From: Thalassospira sp. UBA1131
GTDB lineage: Bacteria; Pseudomonadota; Alphaproteobacteria; Rhodospirillales; Thalassospiraceae
Direction: 5' to 3'
NCBI RefSeq assembly: GCF_002311515.1
Contig: NZ_DCAO01000081.1
Location: 33,755-44,423 of the forward strand
DNA: 10,669 bases
Part shown: positions 6,978 through 10,669 of the stretch, in pieces
Layout of the letters: every line of letters begins with the position of its first letter
Position numbering within the stretch: the first letter of the stretch is position 1
Position numbers and translations under genes: made by a program
The notes under the pieces: generated by a model
Seen by the model: the letters and a program-made list of their open reading frames with translations, nothing else
Databases searched by the model: none
Told to the model about the DNA's origin: nothing

Positions 6978-7011
6978 GCATGGACATGCCCTGACCCATG
7001 CAAACTCCCGT

Positions 7012-7040
7012 GACCTGCTTCATACCCCCGACAGCAGGTC
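7012..7040 (+). repeat. first of two tandem hairpins after the cyd operon
   Basis: GACCTGCT (7012-7019) pairs perfectly with AGCAGGTC (7033-7040) across a 13-base loop. It lies 34 bases after the small accessory gene and three bases before the terminator stem at 7044. It may protect the 3' end of the mRNA or assist termination. Confidence 0.5.
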
Positions 7041-7043
7041 TCT

Positions 7044-7083
7044 ACCCGGCAGCACTCCCCACCCGCTGCCGGGTTCTTTTTTT
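7044..7083 (+). terminator. Rho-independent terminator of the cydAB operon
   Basis: ACCCGGCAGC (7044-7053) pairs perfectly over ten bases with GCTGCCGGGT (7065-7074), with an 11-base loop, and is followed by TC and seven Ts (7077-7083). The orientation fits the plus-strand cyd operon. It ends two bases before the stop codon of the convergent aminotransferase gene. Confidence 0.92.
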
Positions 7084-7085
7084 GC

Positions 7086-8303
7086 TTACTGGTTGTCCTT
7101 GCGCCGGATCAGCAGGGCCAAACGTTCAATCCCGTCGCGGATACGTTCACTGCTTTCGGTGGCAAAGCTCAGGCGCGCGGTATTGATCCCGCTTTGATCA
7201 CAGAAAAATGCCTGACCGGGGACAAAGGCTACTTTGGCGTCTTCCATCGCATCGATCAGAAGTTCGCGGCTGTTGATGTTTTCGGGCAATGTTAACCAGA
7301 CAAACATGCCCCCTTGCGGGCGCGACCAACTGACACCTTCGGGCATGAAGTCCGCAAGCGCGTTTAGCATCACATCGCGTTTGGCGCGATAGGCATCCTG
7401 CAGGGTTTCCAGATGGCTTGGGAACAGTTTCGATGCAGCACGCAGTGCAATTTCCTGATTGATGGTTGATACATGCAGATCCCCCGCCTGCTTCATCAAA
7501 ACAAGCTGTTTGATCACCGGGCGCGGTGCTGTGATCCAGCCAATGCGAAGGGCCGGTGCCAGTGTTTTGGAAAACGTGCCCAGTTGAATAACCGTTCCGG
7601 CATCCGGATCGCCCTGGGTGTCATCAAGTGCCAAAAGCGACGGCAGGCTTTCACCTTCATAGGCAAGCTTGCAATAGGCCGCGTCTTCAAGGATCACAGC
7701 ACCATATTTGCGGGCAGTCTCCAGCACCGCCAAACGGCGATCAAGCGAATAGGATCGCCCGGTCGGGTTCTGGAAATCCGGCGACAGATAGGCAATCCTA
7801 GCCCCCTTGGCAAAGGCGGCATCAAGTTCGGCAATCACCGGGCCGTCATCATCCATGGCAATGCCGACATAGCTTGGCCGACGCATGGAAAAGGCCTGCA
7901 TCGCGCCAAGATAACTTGGCTTTTCCAGAACGATCTCGCGCCCCGGTTCCAGCAACAGGCGGGCGAGCATATCCAAGCCTTGCTGCGCACCACAGGTAAT
8001 CAGGATATTATCAATATCGCGCACGGCCGCCGTCGCCGCCAGATCGTCCACAATCCATTGCCGCAACCCGGGCAGGCCTTCACTGATGGAATATTGCAGA
8101 CTGCGACGCCCGGCCTGCTCATCGCCGGTGAGCGCGCCATAAACATCATTAAAGGTCGCAAGCGGGAAAAGCTTTGGATCGGGCACGCCACCGGCAAATG
8201 AAATAATCTCTGGCCGTTCAGCCACTTTCAGCAGGTCACGAATTTCAGACGCCCGCAGGGCACGGGCATCGGGGACGATCATTTCATTCCATTGAACAGA
8301 CAT
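7086..8303 (-). CDS. PLP-dependent aminotransferase, fold type I (LysN/AadAT-like)
   Basis: A 405-residue cytoplasmic aminotransferase. The PLP Schiff-base lysine is K246 in GTFSKTLAPALRIGW. Other cofactor and substrate residues are SPDFQNPTG (174-182), D207 in LEDAAY, and R377 in ARLSF for the substrate carboxylate. The N-terminal ISFAGGVPDPKLFP and the PQGGMFVWL block (329-337) resemble the LysN / 2-aminoadipate / kynurenine aminotransferase subgroup. This is the catalytic domain without the GntR-type DNA-binding domain of MocR regulators. Substrate specificity cannot be assigned; aromatic, branched-chain or aminoadipate substrates are all possible. The start is ATG (complement of 8301-8303) with AGAG seven bases upstream; a TTG at 8345 in the same frame would extend through the leader dyad and is unlikely. 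The gene is convergent with the cyd operon. Confidence 0.9.
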   Translation of the reverse strand: MSVQWNEMIVPDARALRASEIRDLLKVAERPEIISFAGGVPDPKLFPLATFNDVYGALTGDEQAGRRSLQYSISEGLPGLRQWIVDDLAATAAVRDIDNILITCGAQQGLDMLARLLLEPGREIVLEKPSYLGAMQAFSMRRPSYVGIAMDDDGPVIAELDAAFAKGARIAYLSPDFQNPTGRSYSLDRRLAVLETARKYGAVILEDAAYCKLAYEGESLPSLLALDDTQGDPDAGTVIQLGTFSKTLAPALRIGWITAPRPVIKQLVLMKQAGDLHVSTINQEIALRAASKLFPSHLETLQDAYRAKRDVMLNALADFMPEGVSWSRPQGGMFVWLTLPENINSRELLIDAMEDAKVAFVPGQAFFCDQSGINTARLSFATESSERIRDGIERLALLIRRKDNQ

Positions 8304-8313
8304 GGCAGCACTC

Positions 8314-8361
8314 TTTAGGTCAGCAACATTGCCGTTATTTGGCAAGCAACACTGACCTAAA
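8314..8361. promoter_or_regulatory. large interrupted inverted repeat in the leader of the aminotransferase gene
   Basis: TTTAGGTCAG (8314-8323) is the exact reverse complement of CTGACCTAAA (8352-8361). Inside them, TTGCC (8329-8333) pairs with GGCAA (8341-8345). The intervening CAACA and GCAACA segments form a nearly symmetric internal loop. The structure ends ten bases before the aminotransferase ATG, next to its ribosome binding site. It could be an operator for a dimeric regulator or an RNA hairpin controlling translation. The symmetry is visible directly; the function is inferred. Confidence 0.6.
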
Positions 8362-8460
8362 TCAAGTTTATTTTATCAACTCATCGAAATTTGAAATAAA
8401 ATTACAATGCGCTCCATCGCCAAGCTTGTTTCAGCCCCATGCGGTTTTGCGCTGTGCCCT

Positions 8461-9261
8461 CTACTTTACCCGCAGCGAGGCCCGACAAAAGATCACGGAG
8501 ACCAGCACAACCGCGAAACAGCCGATCAACGCGGAAAATGCCGCACTGACAATCAGAAATGCCGGATCGGCGGGAATGCCAATGGCAACCAGTATCGCCA
8601 CCACCTGCCCCATGACTGGCAACACCAAGGCTGAGAGAATGGGCAGGAACAGAACCACCGCCAAGAGTCGCGCAAACAGAAAGAAGAAGCATCGCCGTCC
8701 GACGGCCAGAACATCGCCAAACCTTGCCTGCCCCGCCTGAACGATCATCGCACCCCACGCGCCCAACAGCACAAACAGCGCAAAGACCAGAAGGGCCACC
8801 ACAGCCCCCGCACCAAGACGCAAAGCGGCCGACGCATCAACGCGGCCTGTACTCATCAATAGAAGATCAGACACAAACACAAGCTGATAGAGCGTGACCA
8901 AAACCGCCACCACCAATGCTGCAGCCATCATGCCCCGCGCAAAACGCAACAAACCGGTCAAACCTTGCACGCGCATGGCCGCAAACCCGACCTCGCCCCT
9001 TAGGACAGCGATGTGGCTGACATAGGCAACAGGGATCAGCGGAATGGCATAAATCGCAAACCAGATGACTTGCCAGATCGCACCAGTCAGGTTAGGCGTG
9101 CCTTCAGTGTCCAGCAATGCCGGACCGGGCATGACAGCGCCAAGCCCGCTGATCAGAACTGTCAGCAGCACCGAAATGGCAACAATGCCCCGCCCCTGCC
9201 ACATCAGGGCCATACCATCCTGAATAATCCAGGTCTTGAATGGCTGTGCGTGTCCGTTCAT
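8461..9261 (-). CDS. unrecognised integral membrane protein with about six helices
   Basis: A 266-residue hydrophobic protein that I cannot place in a named family. Hydrophobic segments lie at about residues 24-46, 61-82, 110-132, 150-172, 192-228 (long, perhaps a hairpin) and 234-258. They are separated by short loops, the basic ones at about 98-109 (MRVQGLTGLLRFAR) and 180-198 (RFGDVLAVGRR...FAR). No catalytic motif, signal peptide or soluble domain is apparent. The ATG at 9261 (complement of 9259-9261) has AGGGGG only two bases upstream, so spacing is poor; M17 with an AGGA four bases before it is an alternative. It is on the same strand as the aminotransferase, but 157 bases separate them and the aminotransferase has its own leader dyad, so a shared operon is uncertain. 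The long undisturbed ORF with typical codon use supports a real gene. Confidence 0.7.
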   Translation of the reverse strand: MNGHAQPFKTWIIQDGMALMWQGRGIVAISVLLTVLISGLGAVMPGPALLDTEGTPNLTGAIWQVIWFAIYAIPLIPVAYVSHIAVLRGEVGFAAMRVQGLTGLLRFARGMMAAALVVAVLVTLYQLVFVSDLLLMSTGRVDASAALRLGAGAVVALLVFALFVLLGAWGAMIVQAGQARFGDVLAVGRRCFFFLFARLLAVVLFLPILSALVLPVMGQVVAILVAIGIPADPAFLIVSAAFSALIGCFAVVLVSVIFCRASLRVK

Positions 9262-9419
9262 CGCCCCCTACATATCGCCGCCGCAATTGCGTGCGATTGA
9301 TATGGCGATGAATGGGGTATCTGGTCAATGCATCTGGCTTGGAAGGTAAAATTGAGGCCTTCCTCCCCGAACAGAGGCCCTGCGATGCAAATAAACTTGC
9401 CCTGCCACGCCTTTCGAAT

Positions 9420-9442
9420 TAAACACCATTAAAGGTGTTGAT
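9420..9442. promoter_or_regulatory. distal copy of a duplicated dyad upstream of cysD
   Basis: TAAACAC (9420-9426), eight bases, then GTGTTGAT (9435-9442). AACAC and GTGTT are exact inverted repeats, here extended by one base to AACACC/GGTGTT. The same 15 specified bases with the same eight-base spacer recur at 9539-9561. A binding site for a sulfur-assimilation regulator is the simplest reading, but the protein is unknown. Confidence 0.6.
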
Positions 9443-9538
9443 AATCATTCGACTACAAAATTTTGTGTAAAAATAGAAATCACACTTGCGTTGCGGTGCG
9501 TTCCATATTACCCATCAAAGCTAAGTGAAATACTTTTA

Positions 9539-9561
9539 TAAACACTAAATTATGTGTTGAT
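9539..9561. promoter_or_regulatory. proximal copy of a duplicated dyad upstream of cysD
   Basis: TAAACAC (9539-9545), eight bases, then GTGTTGAT (9554-9561), ending 33 bases before the cysD start. It is identical to the distal copy at every specified position and offset by exactly 119 bases, while the eight-base spacers share only two positions. Conservation of the arms but not the spacer is what a protein-binding site would show. The proximal copy could act as a repressor site near the promoter. Confidence 0.6.
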
Positions 9562-9594
9562 TGCCACAGTTATGATTGATCGGCAGGAAAGAGA

Positions 9595-10500
9595 ATGCAG
9601 CCTAATCTGACCCATCTCCGCCAGCTTGAGGCAGAGAGTATCCACATCATCCGCGAGGTGGCGGCATCGTTCGAGCGACCGGTGATGCTTTATTCCATCG
9701 GCAAGGATTCATCAGTTCTGCTGCATCTGGCACGCAAGGCGTTTTATCCGGCCCCGCCGCCCTTTCCATTGATGCATGTCGATACCACCTGGAAATTCCG
9801 CGAAATGATCGAATTTCGCGACCGGATGGCGGCTGAATACGGCTTTGATCTGATTGTTCATATCAATCAGGATGGTGTGGAGCGCGGCATTGGCCCGTTC
9901 ACCCATGGCTCCAGCCTGCATACCGATGTCATGAAGACGGAATCGCTTAAACAGGCGCTGAACAAATACAAGTTCGATGCGGCCTTTGGCGGTGCGCGCC
10001 GTGACGAGGAAAAGGCACGTGCCAAGGAACGCGTTTTTTCATTCCGGACCGAAACCCATCGCTGGGATCCGAAAAACCAGCGCCCGGAATTGTGGGATAT
10101 CTATAACGCCCGGATCAACAAGGGCGAAAGCATCCGTGCTTTCCCGATCTCGAACTGGACCGAGCTTGATATCTGGCAATACATCTATCTTGAGCAGATC
10201 CCGATTGTGCCGCTGTATTATTCCGCCAAACGCCCGGTGGTCGAACGTGACGGAATGCTGATCATGGTCGATGACGACCGCATGCCGCTGAACCCAGGCG
10301 AGACCCCGGACATGAAATCGGTGCGTTTCAGGACCCTTGGCTGCTATCCGCTGACGGGTGCTGTTGAGTCCGAGGCAGCCACCCTGCCCGACATTATCCA
10401 GGAAATGCTTCTGACCCGTTCAAGCGAACGTCAGGGCCGCATGATTGACCACGACCAGGCCGGGTCGATGGAGAAGAAGAAGCAGGAAGGCTATTTCTGA
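9595..10500 (+). CDS. cysD: sulfate adenylyltransferase subunit 2
   Basis: The small catalytic subunit of ATP sulfurylase, which with CysN makes adenosine 5'-phosphosulfate (APS) from ATP and sulfate, the first step of assimilatory sulfate reduction in the cytoplasm. The 301-residue length is typical. The PP-loop variant SIGKDSS is at residues 34-40, and the family motif GGARRDEEKARAKER is at 132-146. HVDTTWKFREM (61-71), AFPISNWTELDIW and RFRTLGCYPLTGA are further CysD landmarks, and the C-terminal KKKQEGYF is also characteristic. The ATG at 9595 follows AGGA (9585-9588) with six bases between. The stop overlaps the cysN start as TGATG, so the two subunits are translationally coupled. Control probably acts through the duplicated dyads upstream, which is inference. 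Confidence 0.97.
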   Translation: MQPNLTHLRQLEAESIHIIREVAASFERPVMLYSIGKDSSVLLHLARKAFYPAPPPFPLMHVDTTWKFREMIEFRDRMAAEYGFDLIVHINQDGVERGIGPFTHGSSLHTDVMKTESLKQALNKYKFDAAFGGARRDEEKARAKERVFSFRTETHRWDPKNQRPELWDIYNARINKGESIRAFPISNWTELDIWQYIYLEQIPIVPLYYSAKRPVVERDGMLIMVDDDRMPLNPGETPDMKSVRFRTLGCYPLTGAVESEAATLPDIIQEMLLTRSSERQGRMIDHDQAGSMEKKKQEGYF

Positions 10501-10669
10501 TGTCACACAAGTCTGATTTGATCGCCGATGATATTCTCGGCTACCTCAAGGCTCAGGAAGAAAAAAGCCTTCTGCGTTTCATCACCTGCGGCAGCGTGGA
10601 TGACGGTAAATCGACCCTGATCGGGCGTCTGCTTTGGGATTCCAAACTGATCTTTGAAGATCAGCTGGC
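10500..10669 (+). CDS. cysN: sulfate adenylyltransferase subunit 1, N-terminal part, cut by the window edge
   Basis: The GTPase subunit of ATP sulfurylase, of which only the first 56 codons are present. The Walker A P-loop GSVDDGKST is at residues 31-39, preceded by LLRFITCGS and followed by LIGRLLWDSKLIFEDQL, all typical of CysN. The ATG shares one base with the cysD stop, and AGGAAGG lies nine bases upstream within cysD. GTP hydrolysis drives the otherwise unfavourable formation of APS. In many alphaproteobacteria this gene is fused to the APS kinase cysC as cysNC; that cannot be decided here because the 3' end lies outside the window. Confidence 0.95.
   Translation, partial: MSHKSDLIADDILGYLKAQEEKSLLRFITCGSVDDGKSTLIGRLLWDSKLIFEDQL

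Larger units (their letters stand above)
9262..9594. other. 333-bp non-coding divergent region upstream of cysD
   Basis: No credible ORF or RNA gene is visible. The left third is GC-rich and holds the palindrome CGCAATTGCG (9282-9291) and an inverted pair ATCGCC (9274-9279) / GGCGAT (9304-9309), close to the start of the membrane protein gene. The right part, from about 9410, is distinctly AT-rich and contains the two TAAACAC-N8-GTGTTGAT dyads annotated separately. I cannot assign -35 and -10 boxes with confidence. The cysD ribosome binding site AGGA (9585-9588) closes the region. Confidence 0.6.

Noticed and set aside
7473..8201. Long plus-strand ORF (242 codons) opposite the aminotransferase gene
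   Set aside because: It is antisense to a well-conserved enzyme, its product is rich in H, Q, R and G with no domain, and it has no convincing ribosome site. It is a shadow of high-GC codon bias.
7086..8303. MocR/GntR-type regulator instead of a plain aminotransferase
   Set aside because: The protein begins directly with the aminotransferase N-terminus and has no upstream winged-helix domain in frame, so it is an enzyme, not a MocR fusion.
9436..9450. Fur-box-like sequence TGATAATCATT upstream of cysD
   Set aside because: Only the left half matches the Fur consensus; the right half diverges (CGAC instead of ATCA). It overlaps the distal copy of the duplicated dyad, which explains the GTGTTGAT part better.
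9262..9594. A small RNA or riboswitch in the cysD upstream region
   Set aside because: I could not find a conserved riboswitch core (for example SAM-type) or a hairpin with a T tail. The paired dyads are better read as protein-binding sites.
1..10669. CRISPR arrays, tRNA or rRNA genes, insertion sequences or phage genes
   Set aside because: No regularly spaced repeats, cloverleaf-like sequence, transposase or integrase ORF, or terminal inverted repeats were seen in any part of the window.

Overview
This window looks like chromosomal DNA of an alphaproteobacterium. Moderate-to-high GC, long ORFs and gene order fit the Rhodospirillales; a Thalassospira-like marine organism is my best guess. 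That placement rests on overall impression and protein style, not on a database search. There are eleven protein-coding genes, nine complete, one complete small gene easily missed by ORF callers (44 aa), and one cut by the right edge. I see no tRNA, rRNA, CRISPR array, insertion sequence, prophage or clear sign of recent transfer.

Layout. (1) 75-2069, plus strand: an NAD(P)-dependent aldehyde dehydrogenase followed by a DUF779 protein, a conserved pairing, separated by a 28-nt near-perfect palindrome. (2) 2243-4253: a YeiH-type putative sulfate exporter (minus) divergent from a CysL/YeiE-like LysR regulator (plus), with two dyads in the 109-bp region between them. (3) 4460-6977, plus strand: a compact cytochrome bd oxidase operon, cydA-cydB plus a one-helix DUF2474 accessory subunit. 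It is preceded by an FNR-shaped palindrome and followed by two tandem hairpins, the second a strong terminator. (4) 7086-9261, minus strand: a fold-type I aminotransferase (LysN/AadAT-like) with a large dyad in its leader, and an unrecognised six-helix membrane protein. (5) 9595-10669, plus strand: cysD and the start of cysN, the ATP sulfurylase of sulfate activation. They lie behind a 333-bp non-coding region holding two copies of the same dyad exactly 119 bp apart.

How the genes work together. cysD-cysN activate sulfate to APS, and the YeiH/LysR pair belongs to families linked to sulfur oxyanion export and cysteine or sulfite control, so sulfur is a recurring theme. The bd oxidase is a quinol oxidase that in other bacteria tolerates cyanide and sulfide. 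A physiological link with the sulfur genes is possible but is only inferred from proximity. The ALDH/DUF779 pair and the aminotransferase look like separate metabolic units.

I did not find a wholly new system. The most interesting signals are regulatory: the duplicated TAAACAC-N8-GTGTTGAT dyad upstream of cysD, the large dyad in front of the aminotransferase, and the T-N11-A palindrome between yeiH and lysR.
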